This document shows, piece after piece, positions 16,585 to 25,854 of a DNA stretch of 64,000 nucleotides. Each line of letters begins with the position of its first letter. Positions within the stretch are counted from its first letter, which is position 1. Position numbers and translations under genes: made by a program. The DNA comes from Sulfitobacter sp. CW3 (GTDB lineage Bacteria; Pseudomonadota; Alphaproteobacteria; Rhodobacterales; Rhodobacteraceae): assembly GCF_019392245.1 (NCBI RefSeq), contig NZ_JAHXRL010000011.1, positions 52,577-116,576 of the forward strand, given 5' to 3'. The notes below the pieces were generated by a model. That model was not told the origin of the DNA. It worked only from the letters and a program-made list of their open reading frames with translations, and did no database searches.

Positions 16585-17901
16585 ATGGGAGACGCGGTTA
16601 AACGGCTTGCTCTGATAGGGGCGGGGCCGATGGGGTTGGCAGCGGCAAAGCTGCTGGTGGAAAATGGCATAGAATTTCAGGGATTCGAGCTGAATTTTGG
16701 TGTGGGCGGGCTGTGGGACATCGATGGACCGCTATCGACCATGTACGAGACGGCGCACCTGATCTCGTCCAAGAAAATGACCGAATTTACCGATTTTCCG
16801 ATGCGCGAGGAGGTTGCCGAATAACCCTCGCACCGCGAGATGAAGCGATATTTCGAGGAATTCGCCGCGCATTTCGACCTGCACAAACATTACCGGTTCG
16901 GGGCCAAGGTTTTGGACTGTACCCCGCTTGATGGCCCCGATGGCGGCTGGTGCATCACATGGCGCGACGATATGGGCGAACATGCCGAGGAATTCTCGGG
17001 GCTGTTGATTGCCAACGGAACGCTTAGCACGCCGAACATGCCCAGCTTTAAGGGCGAATTCGACGGAGAGCTTATCCATTCGTCGCAATACCGGCATGCC
17101 AGCCAGTTTGACGGCAAGAGGGTGCTGATCATCGGCGCGGGCAATTCCGGCTGCGATATCGCCGTTGATGCGATCCATCACGGGGTGTCCTGCGACCTGT
17201 CGATGCGGCGCGGGTATTATTTTGTGCCGAAATACGTCTTTGGCAAACCCGCCGATACGATGGGCGGCGCGATCAAGCTGCCCATGGCGCTCAAGCGGAT
17301 CGTGGACGGCGCGATTTTGAAGTGGTTCGTGGGCGATCCGCAGAAATACGGGTTCCCGAAACCGGATTACAAGCTGTACGAAAGCCACCCGGTGGTCAAT
17401 TCGCTGGTGCTGTACCATGCAGGCCATGGCGATATTACGATCCGCCCTGATATCGACCATTTTGACGGCAAGACGGTCCATTTCAAAGACGGGTCCAGCG
17501 CGGATTATGACATGATCCTCGCTGCCACTGGGTATAAGCTGAATTATCCTTTCGTCGACAATGCGCACCTGAATTGGCAAGGCGACGCACCGCATCTGTA
17601 CCTCAATTGCATGCATCCCGAACGCGACGATATTTTTGTGCTGGGCATGGTCGAGGCATCGGGCCTGGGATGGCAAGGGCGGCACGAACAAGCCGAGATG
17701 GTTGTGCGCTATATCAAGGGGTTGCGCGACGGAGCGCCCAACGCACGTGACCTGAAAGAGACCAAAGCGCGTGGGTTCAAGCGGGCCACAGGCGGCATGA
17801 GCTATATCGATCTGCCGCGGATGGCCTATTACGTGGACAAGGCAACCTACCGGAAATCTGTGGGGCAGTGGATCGCCAAGCTGTCGGGAGGCCGGAGATG
17901 A
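16585..17901 (+). pseudogene. Flavin-containing monooxygenase with an in-frame TAA
   Basis: Read through codon 80, this is a 438-residue FMO-type enzyme using FAD and NADPH to oxygenate a substrate. The FAD site LIGAGPMGLAAA lies at residues 9-20. The FMO fingerprint FDGELIHSSQY and the NADP site IIGAGNSGCDIA follow, then the ATGYKLNYPF block. Codon 80 (16822-16824) is TAA in the context EEVAE-stop-PSHREMKRYF, where relatives have tyrosine; a single base change TAC or TAT to TAA explains it. Both halves are in the same frame and otherwise intact, implying a very recent mutation, a sequencing error, or stop read-through. The next gene overlaps its end by ATGA, so loss of translation may reduce expression of the operon. 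Confidence 0.85.
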
Positions 17902-18794
17902 TTGACGAAGCAGTGCTCGCGTTTTCTGCTGGGTCGTTGATGGTGTTGAACGCCATTCTGGCGGTGGTCATGTTCTCAATCGCGATTGACTTAAAGCCGC
18001 GTGATTTCAAGGTTTTGGCAAAGGCACCTAAACCATTAATCGTCGGCCTGATGTCGCAATTCTTGCTGTTGCCTGCGCTGACATATCTGCTGGTTTTGGT
18101 GACGCAGCCACAGGCATCGGTTGCCCTTGGGTTGATCTTGGTCGCGGCCTGTCCGGGGGGCAATATATCGAATTTTATCACCCATCGTGCAGGGGGAAAC
18201 GCCGCTTTGTCGGTGTCGATGACCGCCTTTGCCACCATTGCCGCGATTGTTCTGACCCCGCTGAATATCGCCTTTTGGGGCAGCCTTTATGCCCCCTCGG
18301 CCGAGATTTTGCGCGCGACGATCATTGATCCTGTCAGCATTGCGATCACGGTGGGGTTGATGTTGGTCCTGCCGCTGGTTCTCGGGCTGGTGCTGAATGC
18401 CAAACGGCCGGATATCACCAGCAAACTGCGCACGCCTTTGCAATGGCTGTCGATGGGGATTTTCCTTGGCTTTATTGTCATCGCACTTGCCGCCAATTGG
18501 GATCTGTTCCTTGGCTTTGCCGGTGGCATCGCGGGGCTTGTGATCGTGCATAACGCCCTTGGTCTTGGGGGCGGCTATGCGCTGGCGACCCTTGCGGGGC
18601 TGTCGCCGTTTGATCGCAGGGCCGTAACGATTGAAACGGGTATCCAGAATTCGGGCCTAGGGCTGGTGCTGATCTTTGGCTTTTTCGGTGGACTGGGCGG
18701 TATGGCGATTGTCGCGGCGTTCTGGGGCGTCTGGCATGCGATTTCCGGCCTTGCCTTGGCCGGTATCATGTCGCGCACGGTGGCCGCGCGATGA
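17898..18794 (+). CDS. Bile acid:sodium symporter (BASS) family transporter
   Basis: A 298-residue integral membrane protein with nine to ten hydrophobic segments. The family landmarks are GLILVAACPGGNISNFITH near residue 90 and the ETGIQNSGLGLVL block near 250, both forming the crossing-helix sodium site. It starts at ATG 17898, overlapping the monooxygenase stop (ATGA), with GGAG upstream. Bacterial members import sterol-like or organic acids with sodium; here it probably takes up the substrate oxidised by the neighbouring monooxygenase and dehydrogenases. Confidence 0.9.
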   Translation: MIDEAVLAFSAGSLMVLNAILAVVMFSIAIDLKPRDFKVLAKAPKPLIVGLMSQFLLLPALTYLLVLVTQPQASVALGLILVAACPGGNISNFITHRAGGNAALSVSMTAFATIAAIVLTPLNIAFWGSLYAPSAEILRATIIDPVSIAITVGLMLVLPLVLGLVLNAKRPDITSKLRTPLQWLSMGIFLGFIVIALAANWDLFLGFAGGIAGLVIVHNALGLGGGYALATLAGLSPFDRRAVTIETGIQNSGLGLVLIFGFFGGLGGMAIVAAFWGVWHAISGLALAGIMSRTVAAR

Positions 18795-19720
18795 CCCGTA
18801 TTCTGATTACGGGCGGGGCAGGGATGGTCGGCCGCGCCTTGGCGCAGGCCCTCCCGTCCGATGGCCTTGTGGTGACCGACCTTGCCGACACTGGTTTGCC
18901 CGGCCATTTGCGGTTCCGGCGGATGGATGTGACAGGCACAGACCCCGATAGGGTGATCGGGGATGAACGCCCCGATGTGGTTGTGCATCTTGCGTCTATC
19001 GTGACCCCGCCGCCGGGCATGACCCGTGAACAGGCGTTTGCCGTGGATGTGACAGGCACGCGCAATGTCTTGGCGGCGTGCGTGGCGCATGGCGTCAAAC
19101 GGTTGGTGGTGACCAGTTCCGGTGCCGCCTATGGCTATCACGCTGACAATCCCGTGCCCCTGACTGAGGATGCGCCCTGCCGCGGCAACCCTGAATTCGC
19201 CTATGCCGACCACAAGCGGCAAGTCGAAGAAATGCTGGCAACCGCACGCAAAACCACCCCCGCGCTTGAGCAGGTCATCTTGCGTGTCGGGACGGTTCTT
19301 GGCGCTGGTGTCGACAATCAGATCACGGCGCTGTTTCGCCGCAAACGCCTGTTGTCGATCCGTGGCAGTGACAGCCCGTTCGTGTTTATCTGGACGCAAG
19401 ACCTTGCGCGGATCGTTCAACATGCGGCTACCGATGCGCCGGCGGGGATTTTCAATGTGGCGGGTGATGGCTGGTTGTCTGTCGACGATCTGGCGCGGGC
19501 CATGGGCAAACCGGTGTTGCGGCTGCCTGCATGGGGGGTAAAGGCCGCGTTGGCTGTGCTGCACCCGCTGGGCCTGTCACAATACGGGCCGGAACAGGTG
19601 CGGTTCTTGCAATACCGTCCGGTGCTCGCGAATGACCGTCTGAAACACGTGTTCGGCTATACGCCCGAACTTACCTCTGCCGAGGTTTTTGATCTATGGA
19701 AACGAGAGGCGGGGCTATGA
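18791..19720 (+). CDS. Extended SDR NAD(P)-dependent epimerase/dehydratase-type protein
   Basis: A 309-residue extended short-chain dehydrogenase. The dinucleotide motif ITGGAGMVGRALAQ lies at residues 6-19; the catalytic set includes VVTSSGAAYG and YADHK (YxxxK). A later segment RQVEEML through VILRVGTVLGAGVDN fits the NAD-dependent epimerase family. It overlaps both neighbours by four bases. Its reaction in the pathway (sugar, steroid or alcohol oxidation) cannot be decided from the sequence. Confidence 0.9.
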   Translation: MTRILITGGAGMVGRALAQALPSDGLVVTDLADTGLPGHLRFRRMDVTGTDPDRVIGDERPDVVVHLASIVTPPPGMTREQAFAVDVTGTRNVLAACVAHGVKRLVVTSSGAAYGYHADNPVPLTEDAPCRGNPEFAYADHKRQVEEMLATARKTTPALEQVILRVGTVLGAGVDNQITALFRRKRLLSIRGSDSPFVFIWTQDLARIVQHAATDAPAGIFNVAGDGWLSVDDLARAMGKPVLRLPAWGVKAALAVLHPLGLSQYGPEQVRFLQYRPVLANDRLKHVFGYTPELTSAEVFDLWKREAGL

Positions 19721-20487
19721 AGACGGCGGTTATTTCTGGCGGGAATGGGGGTTTGGGCCGCGCGCTGGCCCATCAGCTTGAGGTCGCGGGCTGGCATTGT
19801 GTGTTGATGGATATCAACATTGCGGGGCTACAGGCGTCAGATGCCAGAACCCCGGTGGCGGTTGATCTGACGGATGGTGCTGGTTTGGCGGATGCGGCAT
19901 CGCGGATCATCGCGGCGCGTCCCTCAATCGATATGGTGATCTACAACGCGGGCGTGTCGCAAATAGGCCCGTTCGCGCAGTCTGATGCGGCAAGCCATAG
20001 GCGGGTGTTCGAGATCAATTATTTCGCCGCCATTGAAATGGCGCGGGCGTTTTTGGTGCCGATCCGTGAAAGCGGCGGCATACATCTGGCGATATCTTCG
20101 GTCGCGGGGTTTGCGCCTCTGCATAACCGCACCGCCTATGCCGCGTCTAAACACGCGATGCAGGGTTTTTTCACATCGCTGAGGTCCGAGGAAGCCCCCT
20201 TTGGTGTGCGTTGCCTGATCGCGGCACCCAGTTTTGTCGCGACCAACCCCGGCAACCCTGAACGGTCTGACGACGGGATCGTGCGCCCCGGTTCTGCCGC
20301 TGATGGGCTTGATCACCTGACCGCCGAAGCCGCCGCCGATATTATTTTGCACGGGGTGGAAAAGTCGTGTGAATTCATACCGGTCGGTCGCGTGTCACGG
20401 CTTGCATCCTTGATGATGCGCGCGTCGCCCCGTCTGTACCAATTCGCCATGCGCCGCAAAATCCACGGCGGCACGGCCGAGGGATAG
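19717..20487 (+). CDS. Classical SDR oxidoreductase
   Basis: A 256-residue classical short-chain dehydrogenase starting MKTAVISGGNGGLGRALAHQ, with the TGxxxGxG-type cofactor motif in SGGNGGLG, the NAG motif in VIYNAGVSQIG, catalytic Ser in LAISSVAGF and YAASK. The ATG at 19717 overlaps the previous stop; an in-frame start at 19696 is less likely. It is the last gene of the four-gene monooxygenase operon and probably oxidises an alcohol or reduces a ketone intermediate. Confidence 0.92.
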   Translation: MKTAVISGGNGGLGRALAHQLEVAGWHCVLMDINIAGLQASDARTPVAVDLTDGAGLADAASRIIAARPSIDMVIYNAGVSQIGPFAQSDAASHRRVFEINYFAAIEMARAFLVPIRESGGIHLAISSVAGFAPLHNRTAYAASKHAMQGFFTSLRSEEAPFGVRCLIAAPSFVATNPGNPERSDDGIVRPGSAADGLDHLTAEAAADIILHGVEKSCEFIPVGRVSRLASLMMRASPRLYQFAMRRKIHGGTAEG

Positions 20488-20492
20488 CAAAG

Positions 20493-21575
20493 CTAGACCG
20501 CCCGATTGAACAGTTTGTTATACTTGGACAAAAACAGATCTTTGCCCTTCATCAGACGGGTCACAAGATCGCCCGCTGTGAACAGAATAAGAAACGAATT
20601 GCCCTTTTTGGGGCCGAGCGGGACCAAAATAGGGGCTTTGGCCCAAGGCGTGTAAGGCTTCATATCTTCGGTCTTTGCCCCGTTTACGAGGGATAGCAGC
20701 GTCTTTTTCAGCCATGGCAGCTGGCGGGAGGTTGCGACGATGGTCATGGCATCGCCCGTATCCGCCACATCCCCAGCCGCAAATACATTGGGCAAGGTCG
20801 AAGGGCGTAGCCATGCGTCGGTCTTGATGCGGTCTGCACTGGTTTTGGCGGCACCGGGCAGGGCCGCTAGAATGTCAGAGGTCGCGCGCGACCCGATGAC
20901 CGGAAAAATCAGATCGGCCGTGACGCTTTGACCATTGCTGAGCTGCAAGGTGCCTGAAAACGGCTCTGTCGGGCTTTCGAGGGTTTCCGCCCGTGCGCCT
21001 AAAATGATGGTGACGCCTGCGTTTTTTAGCTTGGCCAGCAAGCCGGTCCCAAGCGGTTTTGGCATCGTCGGGAACAAGGTTGCTTCACTTGAGATCAAGG
21101 TCACGTTCTTGTCGGGCATGAAATGCGCAATCTCGCCGGCCAGTTCAATACCAACGGCACCCGCGCCGACAATGGCAATGCTTTGCGCGTCGCAAAGCAT
21201 TTCATGGACCCGCGCATTATCGGCGCGCAAGATTTCGATGTCGCGTCCGTTTGCCTTGAACGGTGTGGCGTTGGCCGACCCCGTGGCGACGACGATATAA
21301 TCCGCATTAATCCTTTCCCCGCCCTCAAGGGTTACGCCTTGGGCATCAACGCCAATCGCCCGCGCGCAGCACAGTTTGCCGTGCTGCAGCAGGCTGTCAT
21401 AGGGGATCAACGCGCGATCCAGCAGCTGCGGGTTCACGACGGCGCGGATCATCGCGGGCGCATGCACGAAATGGCTTTGCGGTTCGATCAGCGTCACGTC
21501 GGCCTTGCCTTCAAGCGACTTGGCCAGTTCCGCGCCGATATAGCCGCCTCCGACGATTGCGATACGTTTGGTCAT
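20493..21575 (-). CDS. FAD-dependent pyridine nucleotide-disulfide-type oxidoreductase (AIF/FSP1-like)
   Basis: A 360-residue flavoprotein starting MTKRIAIVGGGYIGAELAKS (FAD Rossmann motif at 5-18). A second nucleotide motif IAIVGAGAVGIELAGEIAHF and the FAD-closing block LPNVFAAGDVADTGD are present. There is no CxxxxC redox disulfide, and the layout resembles AIF/FSP1 or type II NADH dehydrogenase-like proteins that reduce quinones. The start at 21575 is chosen over 21614 because the conserved fold begins there. It converges with the SDR gene, only five bases apart, and is divergent from the TRAP operon. Confidence 0.85.
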   Translation of the reverse strand: MTKRIAIVGGGYIGAELAKSLEGKADVTLIEPQSHFVHAPAMIRAVVNPQLLDRALIPYDSLLQHGKLCCARAIGVDAQGVTLEGGERINADYIVVATGSANATPFKANGRDIEILRADNARVHEMLCDAQSIAIVGAGAVGIELAGEIAHFMPDKNVTLISSEATLFPTMPKPLGTGLLAKLKNAGVTIILGARAETLESPTEPFSGTLQLSNGQSVTADLIFPVIGSRATSDILAALPGAAKTSADRIKTDAWLRPSTLPNVFAAGDVADTGDAMTIVATSRQLPWLKKTLLSLVNGAKTEDMKPYTPWAKAPILVPLGPKKGNSFLILFTAGDLVTRLMKGKDLFLSKYNKLFNRAV

Positions 21576-22194
21576 GGGTTCGGTCCTTGCTGTGGCGGGC
21601 GTTCCTGTTTTCACACAGTACCCTCATTGCGGCGAATAAGTAAGCAAGCGCTATCAGCCGTGATCCTGCAGCACCGTCGCGGCATCGCAGGCACGGCTGT
21701 CGAAAGATCGGCACGTAACGTCACTTGCGGGAAAAGCCGAGAATTGCCCACGTTGTGCAAGGGCAGATCGGGCATTTCAGCAGAGTTCCTGTGAGCGAGA
21801 TCACTAATAAAATAAGATGTTTAGGTGTCAAAATACACGCACGGCGCGCATGATTTACCCCGCCCGATGCCTTCAAATCTTGCGAAACAATGTTCCGCTT
21901 TGCGGTATTGCCGCAGGGGAAATATGCTCCTAGTCTTTTGAGTGAATCGGTTGTGCATCCTTGGGAGACGGATGCAGAACGCGAGATTTGTCGTGATCAT
22001 TCCAAGATGTCTCATCTTGGTCTGACACGTGTAGCCGGCAAGGGGAGGTGCCGGGTTTGTTCTGAAAATCAGGGTATTGACCGATATTCAGATATCGGAA
22101 AACCACATGCTTTTCGGGCCGTTGACGGACATCTGCACGTGCAGAACCAACGCCCGAAAGCCGTCGAAAATGCAAAAAACCGGGAGGATTAAAG
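21576..22194. other. Long intergenic region ahead of the TRAP operon
   Basis: These 619 bases contain no supported gene. A plus-strand open frame of 100 codons (21890-22192) has no ribosome site, overlaps palindromes and matches no family I know. The region around 21795-21830 is AT-rich and could hold the promoter. The last 200 bases contain the series of inverted repeats described separately. Confidence 0.6.
22002..22144 (+). promoter_or_regulatory. Palindrome-rich leader upstream of the TRAP operon
   Basis: Four perfect inverted repeats lie within 143 bases. CCAAGATG/CATCTTGG has a 3-base spacer (22002-22020). CCGGCA/TGCCGG has an 8-base spacer (22035-22054). CCGATAT/ATATCGG has a 4-base spacer (22081-22098). 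CTGCACGTGCAG is a 12-base palindrome (22133-22144). The binding-protein gene starts 50 bases further on. They could be a folded 5' leader RNA or stacked repressor sites. I do not recognise a known riboswitch class. Confidence 0.55.
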
Positions 22195-23385
22195 ATGAAG
22201 AAATCGAATAATACTGTGAAGCTGGGCTTGGGCGCGCTTGCCGTGACGCTTGGCCTTTCAGGCGCCGCCATTGCGCAAGATTACGACTGGCCGCGTTTGC
22301 TGGTGATCGGCACGCCGGGGACGTCGACGGGCAGCTTTGCATCGACAAACGGCTGGGGCCCTGCCTTGCAAAAAGAAACGGGCACCACCGTGCGTATCGT
22401 GCCCGAAGACAGCGAACCCATGCGCTATAAGCGTCTGACCGATCGCGAAGATATCGCGATTTCGTCGGTGTCCGCTTCCGAGATGGCATCCCAGACCGAG
22501 GGTGTTGGCGGCTATGCAGCCGTGAAACCGATGCCGCAACGTATTCTGTGGCACCATAACGACACGCCATGGGGTTTTGTCGTGGCAGGGGATTCCGATC
22601 TTCAGGACATCGGCGACATTGCCAAGGGCGGTGTACGCGTCACATCGGGGGTCTTTTCCCCCGCGATTGTCCGTGCAGTGACACAGGCGCTGCCTGCGTT
22701 TGTCGGCCTGACGCCGGAAGAAGCGGCTGAGAAAATCACCTTTGTTCCCGCGTCCAGCTACGGCGAAAACTGCCGTTCGGTGGTCGAAGGCAAATCGGAT
22801 GTGGCATATTGTTCGCCGATTTCATCCGTACTGTCCGAAATGGAAGGTGCGCCCGGCAGCATTCGTTGGCTGGCGATGGACCCTGCAAACAAGGGCGGCT
22901 GGAACGGCTATTTGAACCACCGCCCCATGACGATCCCGACAAAGGTGTCGTTGGGGGTCAAGACGGCGCAGGGTGTCGATTCAATGACGTCCAACTTTGT
23001 CTACGCGGTCCCAGCGACGGCGGATGTGGATTTTGCCTATAACATGGCGAAATGGTTGCATCAGTCACATGATGCCTACAAAGGGTCGCATGCATTGGCG
23101 GCGCGTATGTCGGTCGATCTGTTCCGCGGCTATCTGAACAGCAACCCGATCCCCATCCATGAAGGCACGGTAAAATATCTGCGTGAAATCGGCCAATGGA
23201 CCGATGCGGATGATGCGTGGAACAACGCGGCCATTGAACAGATGGATCAGTGGATGACAGCGCGCCAAGCGGGCATGAAAGATGCCATGGAACAAGGTGT
23301 CGAGATCAATTTCGAGAACGAAGCATTCTTGGAAATCATGGCCAAACACACCGAAGGCCTGAAGGTTTTCCGCTCGCGTCTGTAA
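22195..23385 (+). CDS. TRAP transporter substrate-binding protein, TAXI family
   Basis: A 396-residue periplasmic binding protein with a signal peptide (MKKSNNTVKLGLGALAVTLG, cleavage after AIA in GAAIAQDYD). The TAXI features are IGTPGTSTGSFASTNGWG at the start of the mature domain, KGGVRVTSGVFSPAIVRAVT in the middle, and a long C-terminal helix-rich part. It is somewhat longer than typical TAXI proteins (about 320-340). Its gene precedes that of the fused permease, separated by a strong hairpin. TAXI systems usually take up glutamate or other carboxylates using an ion gradient. Confidence 0.92.
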   Translation: MKKSNNTVKLGLGALAVTLGLSGAAIAQDYDWPRLLVIGTPGTSTGSFASTNGWGPALQKETGTTVRIVPEDSEPMRYKRLTDREDIAISSVSASEMASQTEGVGGYAAVKPMPQRILWHHNDTPWGFVVAGDSDLQDIGDIAKGGVRVTSGVFSPAIVRAVTQALPAFVGLTPEEAAEKITFVPASSYGENCRSVVEGKSDVAYCSPISSVLSEMEGAPGSIRWLAMDPANKGGWNGYLNHRPMTIPTKVSLGVKTAQGVDSMTSNFVYAVPATADVDFAYNMAKWLHQSHDAYKGSHALAARMSVDLFRGYLNSNPIPIHEGTVKYLREIGQWTDADDAWNNAAIEQMDQWMTARQAGMKDAMEQGVEINFENEAFLEIMAKHTEGLKVFRSRL

Positions 23386-23407
23386 GCGGTACTTTGAACC
23401 TGAAACA

Positions 23408-23431
23408 GACGGAGCGGTCACCCGCTCCGTC
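23408..23431 (+). promoter_or_regulatory. Intercistronic hairpin between TRAP binding protein and permease
   Basis: Perfect 10-base arms GACGGAGCGG and CCGCTCCGTC with a 4-base loop, 22 bases after the binding-protein stop. Only a short T-rich stretch follows (TCATCTTTAC). It may stabilise the upstream message or partly terminate transcription. Confidence 0.65.
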
Positions 23432-23478
23432 ATCCTCATCTTTACAGTTTCATTCACCTCATTCTTTGGGATCGACAT

Positions 23479-25416
23479 ATGTCAGACACTCAGCCCCATG
23501 CAGCACCGGATATTGATGCCGAACCCAGCTCGGAAACGACGCGTTTGGGGGGGCTTTTTTCTTGGACCAGCATCGCCTTTGTCGCCCTTTGCACCTGTGG
23601 CTTGGGCATGGGGCTTGCCTATGCATTTGGCGTGCCGATTGGCGGCAAACGTCTGATTGAGGGGCAATATTACTGGTTCTTCATCGGTATTTTTCTGGCG
23701 GCAGCATTCATCGCGTTGCCCGCCATTAAAGGTCAACGCAGCGTGCCGATCTATGACGTGATCGCGGCTATCATCGGCTTTGGCATCTGCATGTGGTTTT
23801 CGACCCATGCGTGGGACATCGTACAGGCCGGCTGGACGAATTACCCCGCTGGCGTAGTGTTATGGCTGCTGATGCTAGAGCTCGCGCGCAGAGCGGGCGG
23901 TATCCCGTTCTTGCTGGTGGTGTTCCTGCTGGGGCTTTACCCGCTGGTCGCTGACTTTTTCCCGGGGCTGCTGATGGGTATCCCCTATACGTTTGAACGC
24001 ATGATCGAGGCGCATGTTTTCCGCACCGAGGGGTTGATGGGAATCACGACCAAGATCGTTGCAGAGATCGTCCTTGGTTTCCTTGTGTTTGCGGGGGTTC
24101 TGATTGCGACGGGGGCTGGGCAGTTCTTTATCGATCTGGCCAATGCGGGTTTCGGGAAATACCGTGGCGGTCCGGCCAAGGTATCCATCGTGGCCAGCGC
24201 GTTTTTCGGGTCGTTGTCGGGTTCGATCTTCTCGAATATTGCGGGCACCGGGTCGATCACCATTCCGACCATGAAAAAGGTCGGGTACCCGCCGCATTAC
24301 GCCGCCGCGATCGAGGCCTGCGCATCCACTGGCGGGGTGGTGATGCCGCCCGTCATGGGGGCGATTGCATTCGTGATGGCGATTACCATTGGCGTGGATT
24401 ACGCGACCATCATGGTGGCCGCGATCCTGCCGTCCTTGCTGTTTTATTTCGGCCTGCTGTTGCAGGTTGATGCCTATGCGGCGCGCAAGGGGTTGGTCGG
24501 GATGACCCAAGACAAACTGCCATCGGCCCGCGAGGTGATGAAACGCGGCTGGCCGTTCCTGTCGGTTATGGTGTTTCTGGTCTGGGGCCTGCTCTACATG
24601 CGGTGGGAATATTATGCCCCGTGGTATGCCAGTGCGATGATGATCGCCCTCAGCTTTCTGCAGCGTGACACGATGATGACGCCGACGCGCCTGTTTGCGA
24701 CCCTTCGGCAGGTGGGCGTGCTGGTGACACAGACCGCCGCGATCATCTTGCCGATTGCCTTTGTTGTCAGCGCCTTAACCATTACCGGTGTGACCGGGTC
24801 CATGACTTCGGGGCTTGTCGCTTTGGGCGGGGATAATGTGTATCTGATCATCGCCCTTGGGGTGCTGGCCTGTTTCATCATGGGCATGGCGGGGCTGGCG
24901 ATTGTTGCCTATATTTTCCTCGCGGTGACATTGGCCCCGGCGATCGTTGAAATCGGCGGGTTGAACATCGTCGCGGTGCATTTCTTTATCGTCTACTACG
25001 CCATGCTGTCGGTGATCACGCCGCCTGTCGGGGCTGCTGCCTTTCTTGCGGCGACAATTGCGGGGGCGAAACCGATGCAGACGTCCTTTACGGCGATGCG
25101 TCTTGGGGTTGTGATCTATTTCGTGCCGCTGTTTTTCCTGTTCCAGCCCGCGCTAGTGCTACAAGGTGATCTGACCCCGCTGGTTTATGTTCTGCCGTCG
25201 ATCATCATTGGGATTATGCTGCTGTCCGGCGGTCTTGAGGGGTATCTTCTGGGCTTTGGTCTGGTGCGGGCCTGGATGCGCTTGCCGCTTGCTGTCGCGG
25301 GTTTTGCGTTCAGCTTTCCGGGGTTGATGACGACCCTGATTGGCGGGCTTGCGTCGGCGGCGATGGTCGCCCTGATCTGGTGGGATAATAAAAACACCGC
25401 GCAGGTGGCCGCATAG
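23479..25416 (+). CDS. TRAP transporter fused permease (DctQ-DctM)
   Basis: A 645-residue inner-membrane protein with the small DctQ-like four-helix part at the N-terminus (about residues 25-170) fused to the large DctM-like part. Landmarks of the large subunit are FFGSLSGSIFSNIAGTGSIT near residue 250, ASTGGVVMPPVMGA near 280 and the second half ITPPVGAAAFLAATIAGAKP. This fused architecture is the rule for TAXI-type systems and pairs with the binding protein encoded upstream. Uptake is driven by sodium or proton gradients rather than ATP. Confidence 0.95.
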   Translation: MSDTQPHAAPDIDAEPSSETTRLGGLFSWTSIAFVALCTCGLGMGLAYAFGVPIGGKRLIEGQYYWFFIGIFLAAAFIALPAIKGQRSVPIYDVIAAIIGFGICMWFSTHAWDIVQAGWTNYPAGVVLWLLMLELARRAGGIPFLLVVFLLGLYPLVADFFPGLLMGIPYTFERMIEAHVFRTEGLMGITTKIVAEIVLGFLVFAGVLIATGAGQFFIDLANAGFGKYRGGPAKVSIVASAFFGSLSGSIFSNIAGTGSITIPTMKKVGYPPHYAAAIEACASTGGVVMPPVMGAIAFVMAITIGVDYATIMVAAILPSLLFYFGLLLQVDAYAARKGLVGMTQDKLPSAREVMKRGWPFLSVMVFLVWGLLYMRWEYYAPWYASAMMIALSFLQRDTMMTPTRLFATLRQVGVLVTQTAAIILPIAFVVSALTITGVTGSMTSGLVALGGDNVYLIIALGVLACFIMGMAGLAIVAYIFLAVTLAPAIVEIGGLNIVAVHFFIVYYAMLSVITPPVGAAAFLAATIAGAKPMQTSFTAMRLGVVIYFVPLFFLFQPALVLQGDLTPLVYVLPSIIIGIMLLSGGLEGYLLGFGLVRAWMRLPLAVAGFAFSFPGLMTTLIGGLASAAMVALIWWDNKNTAQVAA

Positions 25417-25473
25417 ATTTCAATGGCCGTGCCTGCGCTGGCACGGTCTAATACCGCAAAAAAGGAACCACAT

Positions 25474-25791
25474 ATGTCACTCGTTCACGTTATCGCAATT
25501 ATCACCACCAAACCGGGCCAGCGCGGCACCGTGTTGGACCTGTTCAACGCCAATGTGCCGGCGGTGTTGGCCGAAGACGGCTGTATCGCCTACGAGGCCA
25601 CAATCGACACGGAAAACGCAGGCCCGATGCAAAGCGCCTTTGGCGATGACACGTTCGTGGTGGTGGAAAAATGGGCCAGTATGGACGCGCTAGGCGCACA
25701 TGCCAGATCGGCCCATATGAAGGAATATGGCGCGCAGACCAAAGACATGCTGGCAGATCGCAAAATACACATTCTGTCGCCTGCGGCCTGA
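25474..25791 (+). CDS. Antibiotic biosynthesis monooxygenase (ABM)-fold protein, putative quinol monooxygenase
   Basis: A 105-residue ferredoxin-like fold protein. The start MSLVHVIAIITTKPGQRGTV at 25474 has AAAGGA upstream; an earlier frame from 25423 has no binding site. Family features are the beta-strand entry, AEDGCIAYEATID, FVVVEKWASMDALGAHARSA and the terminal IHILSPA strand. YgiN-like members are dimeric and act on quinols or simply bind small aromatic compounds. It lies 57 bases after the TRAP permease and may be co-transcribed, perhaps acting on the transported compound. Confidence 0.85.
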   Translation: MSLVHVIAIITTKPGQRGTVLDLFNANVPAVLAEDGCIAYEATIDTENAGPMQSAFGDDTFVVVEKWASMDALGAHARSAHMKEYGAQTKDMLADRKIHILSPAA

Positions 25792-25808
25792 TCACGCGGC
25801 CCTAGGGT

Positions 25809-25838
25809 GGCCCCGCCCCGAATATCCGGGGCGAGGCC
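25809..25838. terminator. Bidirectional terminator hairpin between ABM gene and nrdF
   Basis: Twelve-base arms GGCCCCGCCCCG and CGGGGCGAGGCC (one mismatch) with a 6-base loop lie between two convergent genes. The stem is very GC-rich but no T-run is evident on either side. Confidence 0.5.
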
Positions 25839-25854
25839 AACTGGCTGTCAGGGA

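Noticed and set aside
21890..22192. A 100-codon plus-strand frame upstream of the TRAP binding protein
   Set aside because: It runs across four palindromes, has no ribosome binding site and an uninformative composition.
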